Part shown: piece after piece, positions 1 through 11,884 of the stretch
Layout: every line of letters starts with the position of its first letter
Position numbering within the stretch: position 1 is the first letter of the stretch
Source of the DNA: Acanthosoma haemorrhoidale
Taxonomy: Eukaryota; Arthropoda; Insecta; Hemiptera; Acanthosomatidae
DNA length: 64,000 nt
NCBI GenBank assembly: GCA_930367205.1
Contig: OV884011.1
Coordinates: 172,867,226-172,931,225 of the forward strand
Direction: 5' to 3'
The notes under the pieces: generated by a model
What the model was told of the DNA's origin: nothing
Databases searched by the model: none
What the model saw: the letters and a program-made list of their open reading frames with translations, nothing else
Position numbers and translations under genes: made by a program

Positions 1-180
1 GAAAAATCTACAAACAGACCAGACATTTAAGTTTTGTTCAAATCTAATTAAACTTGCGAAATGCCACATCAATTACAAATAAGTATTGTTATGGCCACCT
101 CTTAATTATCAATAATTAAAAGTTCCCCTCTTCTCGATCACATATTATACCTATCTATGTTTCCATATTTTGTTGTTAAT
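1..180. other. AT-rich non-coding DNA
   Basis: No coding, RNA or repeat signal was recognised here. It ends where a sharply GC-richer leader begins. Confidence 0.6.
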
Positions 181-288
181 AAAGATAATGACGTCAGTGA
201 GAGTAGGGGAAAGAGCCAGTGGAGTGGGGGCCCATCCCCACTTCCCTAGGCCGCCTGGTGGGGCCCATCCCCTCCAGGGTGAGCCAGC

Positions 289-296
289 TATATAAG
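289..296 (+). promoter_or_regulatory. TATA box of the retroelement leader
   Basis: TATATAAG lies just after a GC-rich stretch and is followed about 25-40 bases on by a change to mixed sequence, where transcription could start. The ORF start at 783 lies downstream on the same strand. The spacing is typical of RNA polymerase II promoters; function is inferred. Confidence 0.4.
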
Positions 297-782
297 AAAC
301 GGCACAGGAAAAATTAAGATAACGAACCGGACCGTCATTTGGAACACTACTCTCTCCTCTCTCTCTGCACTGGCGTTTGCTGCTCTACTGAAACCCTGGT
401 CTCATTCAACTACCTCTGCATGTCTCTCTCCTAACATCGCTATGTTTTAGTCCGGCGTTGTCAGACCCCACACCTTCCTAGGGGGAATCTCTGCCTTTGC
501 CTCGCTAAAACTAGCACCTCCTTGGGAGAGATCTCTCCCTCGCGAACGACGGTTGCTGTGGCCCTGAAAATTTACCTAGCAGTGTCTCCCATGGCAATCC
601 AGTCTGCCTCTACGGTTCACTCTCGCCTTTGGGATCTGGACGGTTTTCGCCTACTCTCAGATACCTAGTGTGAATTCGTGGTCATTCCAAGACTACATAA
701 ACTACCTATAAACCTACCCTGTACCTCTTCTCCTGAACATAGTGCACTGTCGGGGCACACACCTTCAGAAGATCAAAAGATT

Positions 783-1043
783 ATGGAGTCAGATCAAAGC
801 GAATTCGGCTGCCCGCCGACTAGGCCGGTGGCCAGGGTGAAAGACCATAGGTCCATCCGCTCTATCTCTTTCTGGGAGCTCGCCGGACGGGGGCTAAGAG
901 GTCGTAGTGACCCTAGCCCGTGGTTGGCGTCTCTTTCCCACTTTAGGGATACTCAGTTATCTGAGGCCGACAAGTATATTTTACCAAACAAACATAAAAT
1001 TAAAAATACGATAAATAAACAAACGATTTTCAACTTTTCCTAA
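783..1043 (+). pseudogene. Truncated first ORF of the retroelement (86 codons)
   Basis: The frame opens upstream at 678 only with GTG. The first ATG is 783, and this ATG with its context is conserved in the inverted copy at 9927 (minus strand), so I take it as the start. The product begins MESDQSEFGC, is rich in Arg, Ser and Pro up to about residue 65, then turns Lys/Asn/Ile-rich where the DNA becomes AT-rich. The tail is therefore probably read-through into flanking DNA after truncation. No domain, zinc knuckle or coiled coil is seen. The related copy at 9927 stops after about 15 codons. Confidence 0.35.
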
Positions 1044-1049
1044 ATCAAC

Positions 1050-2910
1050 CTCATTTACCTAAAAGACATTACTGAATGGAATTTTTCTGGCATCAAATTC
1101 GGACTCATAACTTAAGGAAATAGGAAACTGACAAAGTTTTTTTAAGGGAGCGAAAAAAGTTTTTTTTGTAGAATAGTGTTATGGTATGCAATGTTTAAAA
1201 TTACCCATATTTACGAGTCAAATATTCAACATTTAAATATAGTTTAACTTGGTAGATAAGAGATTAACTGACTTAGGACATAATATCACATAGCAGTAGC
1301 CTAACGTTACACGTACAGGTTGAATAAACCATAATGACACAACACTTTCTTCCATTGTCACACCGTACCAAATTGCTCTTATGGTGACCCATATTACATA
1401 ATGGCTGTAAGCACACAGTTACCTCATGCATCACGAAAAGCATAATCCTAGGACATTATCAAAACTTCACTTAAAACTACTCCATGACAGAACTTACAAA
1501 ATGCAGACATCCTATCAAGAAAAAAGTGATCTAAATTTAGTTAAGTGTGACTATGAATGATTGACTAACTGGTATTGTAATGAAGGGCAGGCATTAATTG
1601 CGGTTTGAGATGAGCTGCGTGATGCACTAACTAACTATACCAATAATAATATAATTCTTCAAATATTATATTAATACCATTGACATGGGTTTCGGGAGCT
1701 GACGTTGAAACACCGTTGTTTATTATTAGCAATGGTGTAGCCTTATTATATATATGCAAGAGTATTTTTTAAAATAATTTAAGGCTATTTTTATTCATTA
1801 ATCGTAAGATATTCTATAAAGATTCCCACTAATGGGATAAGTTACTCAAAATTATCTGTGTCTATTGCACCTTTAAATTTAATTTTAAACAATCCCGAAT
1901 CAGGGGAAAGATTTAAAATGTCACTAAGCCCAGTGCGATTTAAACATAAAGAATGTCAACGGGTATAAGAGTTGGGAGATCGGTTACGTATATAAAAGAT
2001 AATTATTAGCTTTCCTTACAATTTATTAATGGACAGCGTTTCGACATACAATGCAGCTCTCTATCAGGTCTTGATGACAAAAAAAGGATTTAGGTGTTAA
2101 ACGTAATTGGTGATACTCAGTATCTGAATGTGTATAGAAATCAAATCGAGGTAGATATGTCAAATACGACTGAACTGATATAAACAATGCACTTATATGT
2201 AAATTTTCATATAAACTCATTTGGTTCAGTATTCCTTTTCATCTAAGTTTAGTTTCCAAGTATTAAAAATCATGTTTATCACATGATGCAGAAGTTTGTC
2301 GTATGCCAAAACGTTGTATTTGAAGAAAACCTAAAACCCATTTTCATCGACCTAAGTCTATCTTCGATCTAACTCTTCTACTCATTTATATACAGATGAC
2401 AACGAACTCCAGCTTTGAATAAAAACCAAACAACTAAACCACAAAAGCCTGGCTATTATTTCTTTAAGATCCTTTACGTTTCCAATAATATTTACACAAG
2501 TGCTCAGTCCAAAAAGGCTAGCAGAGTTTGGTTTATTACGTCGTTATCTCCTACATCTATTTGTCGACATAATACCTTTATACCTACATACTTTTCCTCG
2601 AATATTGTCTTTTACTTCACATTTTATGCCTTACTGTTCCCACTGACTTTATGATCACATCACTAACCAATGAACCATCGTAAATCTGTATTACAATTTA
2701 TTGGCATTTTTCCCTAAGTAATTGTATATAACCATTCCATTTTTAGTTATTTTACTTTGTTTTGAGGCTTTCATATTGCGCAGTCACCAGAAACAGCGCT
2801 CTTGTATTCCTGTGCGTTCTTTTAGGATAGTAGGTAGTAAAACGTATAAATTGATCTAACATGAAAAAGTGCTGAAAATAAACCCATATTGTGATACACC
2901 TGAAAGGACA
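1050..2910. other. AT-rich non-coding DNA
   Basis: Open frames are short (under 80 codons) and without recognisable domains. No RNA gene or clear transposon was seen. Confidence 0.55.
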
Positions 2911-2915
2911 ATGCA

Positions 2916-2976
2916 GCTGTCAAATAGACCAGGTCATTCACGGCTGTCAAATAGACCAGGTCATTCATAGCTGTCA
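2916..2976. repeat. 27-bp tandem repeat, about 2.3 copies
   Basis: The unit starting GCTGTCAAATAGACC and ending GTCATTCA recurs at 2916 and 2943, and a third copy begins at 2970 but diverges after GCTGTCA. The period is 27 bases and the first two units are almost identical. A minus-strand frame reads it as a 9-residue repeat, but nothing suggests that frame is expressed. Confidence 0.8.
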
Positions 2977-3474
2977 GGAGACACATAGATAAAAAGGTAT
3001 TACAATAGCTCATTTTTGAGGGTTTTGTTTTTTCACATAAGCCATACTGAATACGTATTTTCATTCACAATAAACAAAGGAACATTCTACAATAATAAGC
3101 TGGCGTCTATCCATTGTGTGAATCCTTCAAACATCCTTAGCTATAGCATCCAACTTATCCTCGTGAGTAAATACATGTACAATACCCAATTAGGGGGAAG
3201 TATCGTCTACGGTTACATGTAAATGCTTTAAAGCCTATATACATAAAGATCAATAAGTATGTGTATTGGTATAACTCACAGTTTTAATAATTACGAGCCA
3301 AAAAATAGTGAACCTTGGATACCATAGAGTCTACTCAAGCTAAGCTATCACTATTAAAATATAATAAAGAATGCACACTACAAGAAGAATACATTTTAAA
3401 TAAAATGTCGTCTTAATTAAAACATTCTCTATGGAATGATCACTTAGCAGAAGATAAGTGATATTAGCTTGACT

Positions 3475-3545
3475 TGTCCCCAATAGAGCTCAGCTGGCAT
3501 AGCTTTAAAGTTGAGATCAAAAGGGCCGAGGTATGCCCCAAGCCG
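3475..3545 (+). repeat. Possible degraded tRNA-derived SINE or tRNA pseudogene
   Basis: The stretch AGCTCAGCTGGCATAGC resembles the tRNA D-arm / A box (as in AGCTCAGTTGGTAGAGC). An anticodon-arm-like segment follows, then a G/C-rich piece where a T arm would be, but the B box is not intact. Without a complete B box or acceptor stem I cannot call a functional tRNA. The A-box likeness could be chance. Confidence 0.25.
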
Positions 3546-3549
3546 ATAA

Positions 3550-5250
3550 CTATTTTGTCTTTATTTGACTAATAATAATTAAAAATTATGTACAGAATTA
3601 AAGGAAAAAAAACTATGTACACCGACAAGAGTGACTAGACATGCTCATCCATCATAGATTATAGATAATCACGATCTAATCAGCCGTTGGTTGGTAATGG
3701 GTATGTAAATATGTGTTATGGGTATGTTAACATGCCTGCTATCGTACATGTGATGTCCGAGATAGTATTGTCGCATGTACAGGCCAGGTACTAGTCTACA
3801 GTCCTCTGTAAATTTTTTTTATACATATTTCTTCATTATACATTAAATATTGCCACCTTGGGTAGGTTCAAGATTTTAGAAGGGGAAACGTTTATCGAAA
3901 TTGATTCTTAGTACGAATATTATTTACATGTTATAAAACTGGATAATTTATATAAACCTCATCAATATTTTTTTTTTATGTTTTCAATATTAATTGAATT
4001 TGATGAGACAATATAATCCATAATCGACTTTGTGAATTAAAATTATTTTAATAATCTGTTAATATAATTTAAATTTATAGTTGCGTTCTACTTCTTCTGC
4101 AATACGAAAATTATTTAAATCTGACAACGAGTATAAAACATCAACGGAAAATACCCCGTTTTCCAATCTGTCTTCACTAACGCTTATTGAGTAGTTTACG
4201 AACCAATTTTTTTGGACTTTTCTTTAAACAAGCAGTTTTACACGTTAAAATATATTATCGTTATTTTATTGGCATCAGTTTTTCATGTGTGTTTCGATCG
4301 TATTTTTACTGAAGTTTAGCAACAATTTCACCTCCTGCTGCTTTACCATTTGTTACAACTTCAATAAATTGTAGAAATATAATCCAATTAGTGCTGTCAA
4401 ACTGCCTTGGTTATTTTCCTACAAGCAATTTATGCAGATATAATTTATTTAATTAGTCCATTAAAATCTTGTAACGAACCTGTGATTCCGTGTCCAACCG
4501 TTTATTAATATCTCTAGTGCATCAGTACCAACCTGTGGAATAAAAACAGTCAAAACTTATCCTAATACGACTTCAAATGGACTCTCCCCCCCCCCCCAAA
4601 AAAAACTCACTTAAACCAAAGAAATTTTTTTAATCAATACTCACAATTATATGTATGGCATTTTACCTATCAAATATTAAAACGTTAGAAACACATATAC
4701 GGACATTATATTGTGAATTATTGGTTGTAAGTGCTAAAAAATTAGCTAAACACAAAAGTTGTTGGCTCTGGGTTCAATCATAATAGGTGGTTAGTTTGTT
4801 TGGCTAATAAAATCAATATTTAGTTTATTAAATTTTGGCGATGTTATTCCCTTCTCTTAGGAACGGGTAGATAACTGACCAGCTTCGGTTATTATAAAAG
4901 AAATGAATTGGATGCCGGCCTCCCCCCTACACCCCTTCATCGACGGATTATGGCAGATTAGGTTAAAGCGGGGTACCTTTTAATCGGATTATACCGATGA
5001 TTTATAGCCGGTCAGATCGTTGTACATTTAAAACCTGATGAAACGGTAGCTGTTCAAAACGAAATTGCTAAACGGTTGAAAAGAACCTAAAGGCATTATA
5101 CAATAACCCTACATTATGTATTTTATTATTCAAACCAAAAAAAAAACTATTTATAATAAATATAAATGTAAAACATGATTTTGACACGAGTAGAGTGCCG
5201 CCTAGTAAATAAATAATTGTACGTATATTTTTGAGGTATTTTAATCTATA
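3550..5250. other. AT-rich non-coding DNA with a short GC patch
   Basis: No supported gene. A small GC-richer patch lies near 4910-5000. A C12 run followed by A8 lies at 4586-4605. Confidence 0.5.
4586..4605. repeat. C12A8 homopolymer pair
   Basis: Twelve C directly followed by eight A. It is one of several long C/G tracts (also about 9081, 23663, 43941, 48059, 48113 and 59870) that stand out in an AT-rich background. Confidence 0.9.
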
Positions 5251-5258
5251 ATAATAGC

Positions 5259-5261
<3 letters not shown>

Positions 5262-5292
<31 letters not shown>
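5262..5292 (+). repeat. A31 homopolymer
   Basis: Thirty-one consecutive A. This could be a retroposon poly(A) tail, but I found no matching target-site duplication nearby and recognise no element upstream. It may equally be a simple repeat or an assembly-sensitive site. Confidence 0.9.
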
Positions 5293-5293
<1 letters not shown>

Positions 5294-5685
5294 AGATGTC
5301 CGCTGTCCTGATTGGAAGGGACTTAAATAGCTTACACTCCCCAGAAGATATTTCTGGGCTCCAAACAAATTGGAGGCAACTGTATTTGTGTCGGCTATTT
5401 TAGGATCTTCCTCCTTCTTGCGCAGTTGTTTTTTTCACATAGCGTTCCACTCAATTATCCATTTATCAATATGTTTCATATGCAGTAACATTAAGGTTTT
5501 AGTTAGAAATACAAATCCGTAGTACGTAGACATAAATTCCCATCAATTTTCTTTTCTGGCCATCCTATTCCGTGTGCTAATACTCCCACATCATCCCCAG
5601 TCTTATAATGCTAAGAACAAATAAAAGGGACTTGAGCAGAACTGTATACCTGCCTCGTGACTTCATGGAAGTCACTGATGGTTCC

Positions 5686-5935
5686 TGTTATTTTTAAGTA
5701 AGCAACCGCATCCTTCCAAGAAATCCCTGCTTCCCAAAATCTTATCATTTTCTAATACATATATGTCTCAGCTTTAGCCCAGACCCCACTTGTGCCTAGA
5801 CATTCCACCCAGTATGTTCTAACTGATCTCTTAATATTTGTATTTACTAGTGTTTTGATTGTACTTCATAACAAAGCTTTGCTTTCTTTTCTTTTAAAAG
5901 ATTCTCCTCTACAAAGATTATTTAATTCCCGACAA
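5686..5935 (+). mobile_element. LTR-like segment, copy 1
   Basis: It begins TGTTATTTTTAAGTAAGC and ends in ATTATTTAATTCCCGACAA. The right half aligns with the segment at 18059-18322: AGTGTTTTG, TTCATAA-AAAG, TCTCCTC, then AAGATTATTTAA. The left end matches TGTTAC-TTTAA. A TGTT start, an AATAAAG-like polyadenylation signal in the right third and a length near 250 bases fit a solo or truncated long terminal repeat. No direct repeat flanks it and no gag-pol follows, so the LTR reading is inference. Confidence 0.4.
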
Positions 5936-6124
5936 CCCAGAGCGACGCCTATGGTGGAGGCGGCCTCGTGACCTCCAAACCAACTAGTATTCTTATCTTG
6001 TGATACTGTGTTCAAGTGAAGTGGTTTAGTTTTAGCATTTTTGTCCTAAATAGTACTACTTATAATAATTATGTATTGATTGCTGTACAAAGATTATTAA
6101 AATTTTTAGTAAACTTCTTATAAA

Positions 6125-6485
6125 TTTCCATCGATATTCGTCGTTAGTTCTAAAAAAAAACTAGGCTTTACCAGTTCCTCATCTCCCTCCAATATAACAA
6201 TTTATAATTTGTCATTATTATTCATTTATTGTTTTCCTCATTTTAATTTGAATACCCACCAGCAACTTTTCACGCTATTTTCTGCCTTGTAGTAATTCCT
6301 GCCTTTTTTTTTTTCATATCTACTCATTTACGTTTTTTGTTAAAATATTTTGCTGTTAGTACAGTGTAGTCATCACAAAGGTCTTTATTATTTAGAAGAT
6401 TCTCATGTCAGTATAATTTTGTGTATTTTTTTTCGTCGGCTAGACGTATTACCTATTTTGTTCTTTTTTCTTATTCATAGGGTAT
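6125..6485 (+). repeat. Dispersed repeat D, copy 1
   Basis: It aligns collinearly with 15074-15397. Shared blocks in the same order are TTCCATCGA-ATTCG, CTCCCTC-AAT-TAACAAT, TTTTGCTGTT-GTAC, GTAGT-A-C-TCA, and a TTTGTGTA... GTC-GCTAG-C-TATT block. The likeness is imperfect, indicating old copies. The class is unknown. In the second copy a 63-bp tandem repeat lies just upstream, so the pair may be the 3' end of a longer element. Confidence 0.5.
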
Positions 6486-6489
6486 AATA

Positions 6490-8190
6490 GTTTTAGGAAA
6501 TGTTGTTTTCCATGTCTTTATAAAGATACGTGCCTTTTAGCTGAAAAATTAACTCTAACGCGCATTAAAATACGGTCGTACAATTGCCTTCAATTCTATA
6601 TTTTGGTCGTACTAACAAGGAACGACTCTCAGCAAACTTCTTAAAAACGTTCTACCTTCTAATGCTAAAGTAATGGAATTTTTGGGTACTAGCCTCACAC
6701 AGAGTCATCATGGAGTACTTACAAGTATAATTAATAGTACTACAGTTACCTGGTGAATTTTCAACAGCCATTCGTATGGTTTACTAGTCTCCTTAGCGTA
6801 TAGAAACCATATGTCATAATTAACTTTAGTAAAAGTTAATAAATATTGTATGCTAATAGTTTCTGAGACATGTAAACTTTTCATAGTTGGCCCTTTAAGT
6901 TCGTTAATACTAACGAAGTGGTTATACTTCATGTTTGTGGGCATTTTCCAAGTCAGTCCCTTTTCAAGTGTAAGCTCTCAGTAGTAACTTACCAATGTAC
7001 GAAGCTGTGTCAATGTCGAATTTTCCCTCAGGTCCGAATAAACCCCCGAACTAGGCCACAGCAACATTCCACTTTCCGCATCGGGCGAGGCAAGTATAAA
7101 AACCTCCGCCGGTATATGTGTAAAGATAAAACGATAAAAGGGCCACCAGGTAAGGGATAGATTTCCGGGCCGGGAAGATCCAGAGAATACCGTAAACCTC
7201 CAGGTCTATACATCCATATTTATTTTTATTGGGGACATGGACAGGCGAGGAAAGGGGTGGGGATCATTGGAGGAGTCACCGATATTTCTGGACCATGTGT
7301 TAGACCATGTATAGGAGGGGGGGCTGAATCCCTAATATAACCCGCTGAAATATATATATGTATACATTGCCCCCCACCTGATAGGGGTAAGTAAATTTTC
7401 CCGTCACCATCGACCTCACGAATTCTCAGCTATATTCCTTTATATACTAACATAAAACACAAAAATAAAAAATAAATTCTTTAAACTCGGTCCTGGTTAA
7501 TTGATTCACTTACGTTATTATATATATTTTAATAAATAGAGAATCATATACATAACTAATCAATATAAAGATCAGTTACAAGACCACTTTTTTACATTGA
7601 AATGGATTTCAAATTGACTAGAAAATTCATCCGAGAAAAACAGACATTTTTTCTTTGAATTTAATAACGCCCATCTACAAAAGTTAAGTGCAAAAGATTG
7701 CTTCTTAATGTAACTTAGCTAAGAATTTGTTAAAGTGTAAAATAAACATCAAAGTTAACAAAATCGATGTAATATTTTTCACAAAAAGAATACCAGAAAT
7801 TGTGAATAAATTACTTGCTTTCACACCATATACTAACCATACATGCACAACAGAGAAATAAGATATATTATTACGCTCTTTGAAAGATATCGTAATTTTA
7901 TTTTTTATTATTTTACTTTAAATTTATTTTACTTACTATTATTATTAGGTTCTATTAACAAAAATAATTCTGGCAAAAAGATGAATTTAATTACAAATTA
8001 AAAAAATCAAATTAATTATATATAAATACTTGTCTATAATTTTGCTTCTTCTTCTTCTTTTGTCCTCATCAATTATTTTCAAAACAAATCAATTCTTTTC
8101 GTGCAGTGTCTCTTCTTGGCTCTGCTAAGTTCAATACCACTAACCAAAAGAAATTTTAAAGTTTTTCGGACACACAATTTACAGCTAACA
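6490..8190. other. AT-rich DNA with one GC-rich patch
   Basis: The stretch about 7030-7390 is GC-richer than its surroundings and holds short overlapping open frames on both strands, none recognisable. The rest is AT-rich, with a TTC microsatellite near 8045-8060. Confidence 0.45.
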
Positions 8191-8197
8191 TGTATCA

Positions 8198-8365
8198 CAG
8201 GCTGATTCCAAAACTAGATTGAATAATGTTGTGTTCTCATCATAACAACAACAACAAAATACTTAAAAAGTTGTTCCATGATCACTATATTTAAATACTT
8301 ATATACCAGGCTGATCCCAAAACTAGAGTGAATAATGCTTTGTGTGTTTTCATCATCACAACAAC
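8198..8365. repeat. Imperfect tandem duplication, period about 109 bp
   Basis: CAGGCTGATTCCAAAACTAG at 8198 recurs as CAGGCTGATCCCAAAACTAG at 8307. Both are followed by GTGAATAATG-like sequence and a CATCATxACAACAAC run. The second copy is partial. This is a local duplication of non-coding DNA. Confidence 0.75.
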
Positions 8366-8899
8366 CAGTACTAATTGCTCTTTTGTTTTTTCCTCCACTC
8401 TCAATTGTTTTTATTTTCGCCTTCTTGATAAGTTGGATTAAATATTTATATTTAAAATTCTTATATACAAACTCCACAATATCTAATATCACAACAACAT
8501 ATACTCCTCCAATTAATCGATAGATTAATTCTAATTAGCACACACTAATACTTAATACTTTCAATAAGTCCATACCGGCTTACGCTGCATCTAGATTAAG
8601 ATTAGTCAGCTATCTCAACACTGATCCTTTTCAATTTACAAGGTCAATTGAAGGTACAACACAAATCAATTTTCAAGGTACATTCCAGATAATTTAAAAG
8701 CCATAACCAACTAGCGGCAGACTAGTAAGATAATACACTAGAAAGACTAGATTCATTCCAGATCATCACAAAGTTACTTTTATCGTCTAAATAAATTGAT
8801 TTGAATTATTAAAAGGATTGGGTAGCTACCATTCGTTAGGTATCTGTCAGTTTTTGAGTATGAATGACATAAAGGTTATTTGAATATTTGCGAGGGTTG

Positions 8900-9420
8900 A
8901 TAAGGAACAGGCCCGATTCTAGCTTGGGGAAGAAGGATTACATTTCCAGACTCATTCTATTACTGAGACCCGCTCTTCCTGCCCTGTCGTAACTGAATAG
9001 AGCGTTACCCCGGACGAACAAACAAGTTATCCCTGATAATTTACCGTGACAATTGTCGTTTGACCATGGGCGCTGGAAGACCCCCCCCCCCCGGACATAG
9101 TTAAGGAAACAAGGTAACCATAGCTTTCCGAACGGCGCACAGATAAAAGCGGCTAGGAATGAAAAAAAAAAGTAGAGAAGAACAGTGAATGAGAGTCATT
9201 ATTCCAGATAGGGGTGTGACTAGTGAGCGGAACCGGAGGTAAAAAACAAGCGCTCTCGAGGCGGAAGTTTGATACTGTTCGGTGCGATAGTACCGCTGTT
9301 GGCCCACCGCCACTTAGATCTACCATGTTTGAGCCGTAAATTAGCAGCTGGGAAAAAATCCACTTCACATCAGATGCATATAGCAGCTCCGTAGTTACTA
9401 ATACCAAGGAATATTTCTAC
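8900..9420. other. GC-richer patch with a C12 run
   Basis: Base composition rises relative to the flanks, and twelve C lie at 9081-9092. Two overlapping minus-strand frames (70-84 codons) are present, without recognised domains. The patch may be an old transposon fragment, but I could not match it elsewhere in the window. Confidence 0.35.
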
Positions 9421-9829
9421 CAACAAAAATTATGCTGACTTCAGCAACGAACTAATTTGTATAATTTTTAAATATTAGGACATTATTGACTCAAGATGAT
9501 ATCTTCATATGGAAAGAATTACTTTATTTTAATGCTGTCAGCATTCGTTAAATTAAATCAGCTAGCTAATTTCCCGTCATTCTTTCTTACAAGGCAAATA
9601 TTATTTGACTCTTTATTTGATTGAAAATATTACAGAGGCACCACTTCGATACATTTCAGGATGTTTATTGAAGCTTGGTATTGCCCGTAAATATGGGTTT
9701 CTGATAATTCCTAATGAGTCACTTATCATAAATTAATCCAACCTAGCCAAGTTGTTGAAATAACCAGTTGATTTAATTTGGTATCGTACCCCAAGAACCA
9801 AACCATACCCTGTGTCGTGTCGTCACTAG

Positions 9830-10310
9830 GGGGGTGCCTGGTCACCCTAGCCCTGGTGACAAGTGAGGATTGTTTGAGTTTATAACCTGGACAATTGTTT
9901 CATGACGGTGTTACTATCTGACTCCATTTTTGATAGGTATGTGCCCCGACAATGCACTATGTTCAAGAGAAGAGGTACAGAGGTTTTTATATAAAGAATT
10001 AGTCAAGTTTTCAGAGTTCGAGCGGAAGCCACGCGTCAACGAGTAGAGGTGACGAGAGACTAATTTACAGGGCTAGGAGCCCGCCTTAAGTACCCTACCC
10101 AGCCTTGTCTACTGGGAGGGCTGGCAAGGGTTGGTTAGGCCCGCGGCCGGTTCCCTCATGTGGTGAGGTACCCGCGACCGACGCCTAATTACCCGGCCAG
10201 CCCTGTCCCCTGGGAGAGGCTGCAAAAGGTTGCTTAGGACCTGCGGGTTCCCTCATATGGTGAGGTACCTGTGACTGACAGCTGGTGACCCTTCTCGTGT
10301 GACTTACTTG
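9830..10310 (-). mobile_element. Inverted copy of the retroelement leader
   Basis: Read on the minus strand, this has a GC-rich tandemly repeated leader (10093-10280), then the tracts shared with about 690-800 on the plus strand, then an ATG at 9927 in the same ATGGAGTCAGAT context. That ORF stops after about 15 codons. The two copies are diverged by substitutions and small gaps but collinear. Tandemly repeated 5' leaders are known in some non-LTR retrotransposons, which is the best guess for class. Confidence 0.5.
10093..10280 (-). repeat. Two imperfect tandem monomers (about 95 bp) in the leader
   Basis: Two GC-rich units share, in order, CC-AGCC-TGTC, TGGGAG, a GGTTG-TTAGG block, GGTTCCCTCAT-TGGTGAGGTACC and GACTGAC/GACCGAC. 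The period is about 95 bases. They sit upstream of the minus-strand ATG at 9927, the position of monomeric promoters in some LINE-type elements. Confidence 0.7.
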
Positions 10311-10319
10311 GCCCCGCCT

Positions 10320-11880
10320 TTTATTGCTTACCACATTTACAATGATTTATATTTGTTCATGTTATTTACATTTGTCTATAATACATTTAGTTCATGTTAT
10401 TTACGTTTGCTTACAATATATATACAATAGAGTATAGGGTGATTTATCTTAAGTAGTTAGCGGTCGTTGCACCCTGTAATACGAAATTCTTTCACAGCCG
10501 GAAATTCGTCACGGGATTTCTCTATTACAGCCATAGAAATAGCTCTAGGTCACTGAAAAAGTATATAACATCGGTAATGAAAATTGAGATCTATAAATCT
10601 GCAACAGTTTCAAAGCAGTAAGTTGAGAAATTCTGAATTCAAGTTGAATTATTTTGTCTTTAGTTCCCGATACTGTATATCTTGAAGGTTTTTTGTAATA
10701 CAAGTTGATAATTTTTTACATTAGCTTTTAAATCTCAGAGGTTTTAGCCACTCAGACAGACATTGCTCCACAACTGAATGTTGAGCCACTTCTTTCGATG
10801 TCGGCAATACAAGTAAATTTCAGTGGTCATGTAGTGAAGTATTCAATTCACGATAAGTATAGAAATTCAGAGAATAAAAGAAAATTTGTAGTTGTGCCCT
10901 TGGTATAGCAAATAGAGCAATGTCCAGCGCAATGATTATTGTGGAGAGAATTTTAACCTGATTCTTGAAATCTCCATAAGCCTACAATGGAGTTAGCTTT
11001 TAAGAAATATTATTAATTTTTGCTATTAGCTTATGGGCTACTTCAAAAATAAATGCTGACGTAATGCTTTCTTTATATGCTCTGTAGGTTGATAACCACC
11101 ACCTAGCATCCATCCATTCATGAAGCATATACAAGGGTATATATATGCTGATATAACCTACAATATAACCTGTCATTTACTTAATTGCGTGATGTTCCCC
11201 AATGGAATACTACAGCAAAGATACATGGGCGCGATGCTAAACCTAACGATCCGATTCGGCGAGGCATACACAAACTAAAGGTAATAATCTGATTAGGGGG
11301 CCAATCGGTTGCAAATCAGTTTGGGCCCGGCTCCATCATGGAAATAGTCCGTTATTAACCTATATACTCGCCCATTACCTGATTTCCCAATAAAACCGGA
11401 ATAAGTTATCAGCGTTTCCTTTGAAGGCCGGCAAACCGAACCTGTAGATTATCTTCAGGACCAATCTCAATAAAATCTTTTCCTATGCTTTTGAATACAC
11501 CCAACCGTAAATCCAATCTGATTTGTATCCTTCAAACGAGTACGATAGAGGTATAATACCGAATCCAAATAATAACCGACTCATATTAAAAAGTTTTAAA
11601 ATTTAAAGTTTAAAGCAGACACTCAAAACATCCAATAATAGAAAAGTTGAGGACTAAACTACTACTTACTTACTAAAACCCGTTTTAGCACTGCAACTTC
11701 CATAAGAACAAACTGGCATGAAGAAACATACAAATTGTCTGACTATTCGAACCCACTTACATCTATCTCATTATACTCCGCTACGAGAAACTAGTCAATA
11801 TTATCAACATTATGGGAAGGAATGGATGTTCTTGGCCTTTCATTCCTGTTTTGTATGTCATTCACATCAAATGGTTGTTA
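10320..11880. other. AT-rich non-coding DNA
   Basis: No supported gene. A modest GC-richer stretch at about 11220-11450 was not matched to anything else here. Confidence 0.5.
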
Positions 11881-11884
11881 TTTT

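Larger units (their letters stand above)
181..1043 (+). mobile_element. Leader and ORF start of an unassigned retroelement
   Basis: A GC-richer block in AT-rich DNA. It holds a TATA box, a CT-rich stretch and then an open frame beginning ATGGAGTCAGA. Positions about 690-800 are clearly related to the reverse complement of about 9895-10000: both have a GTACCTCTTCTC tract, a GAACATAGTGCA-type tract, GGGGCACA and then the same ATGGAGTCAGAT. Two dispersed, inverted, diverged copies argue for a mobile element whose 5' leader precedes a first ORF. There is no reverse transcriptase nearby, and the block breaks into AT-rich DNA after about 1040. The retrotransposon class is not determined; a host gene family with two copies is less likely. 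Confidence 0.5.

Noticed and set aside
4755..4790. tRNA gene around GGTTCAATC
   Set aside because: It resembles a B box, but there is no matching A box, cloverleaf or terminator at the right spacing.
5262..5292. Poly(A) tail of a processed retrocopy
   Set aside because: No recognisable gene upstream and no target-site duplication were found.
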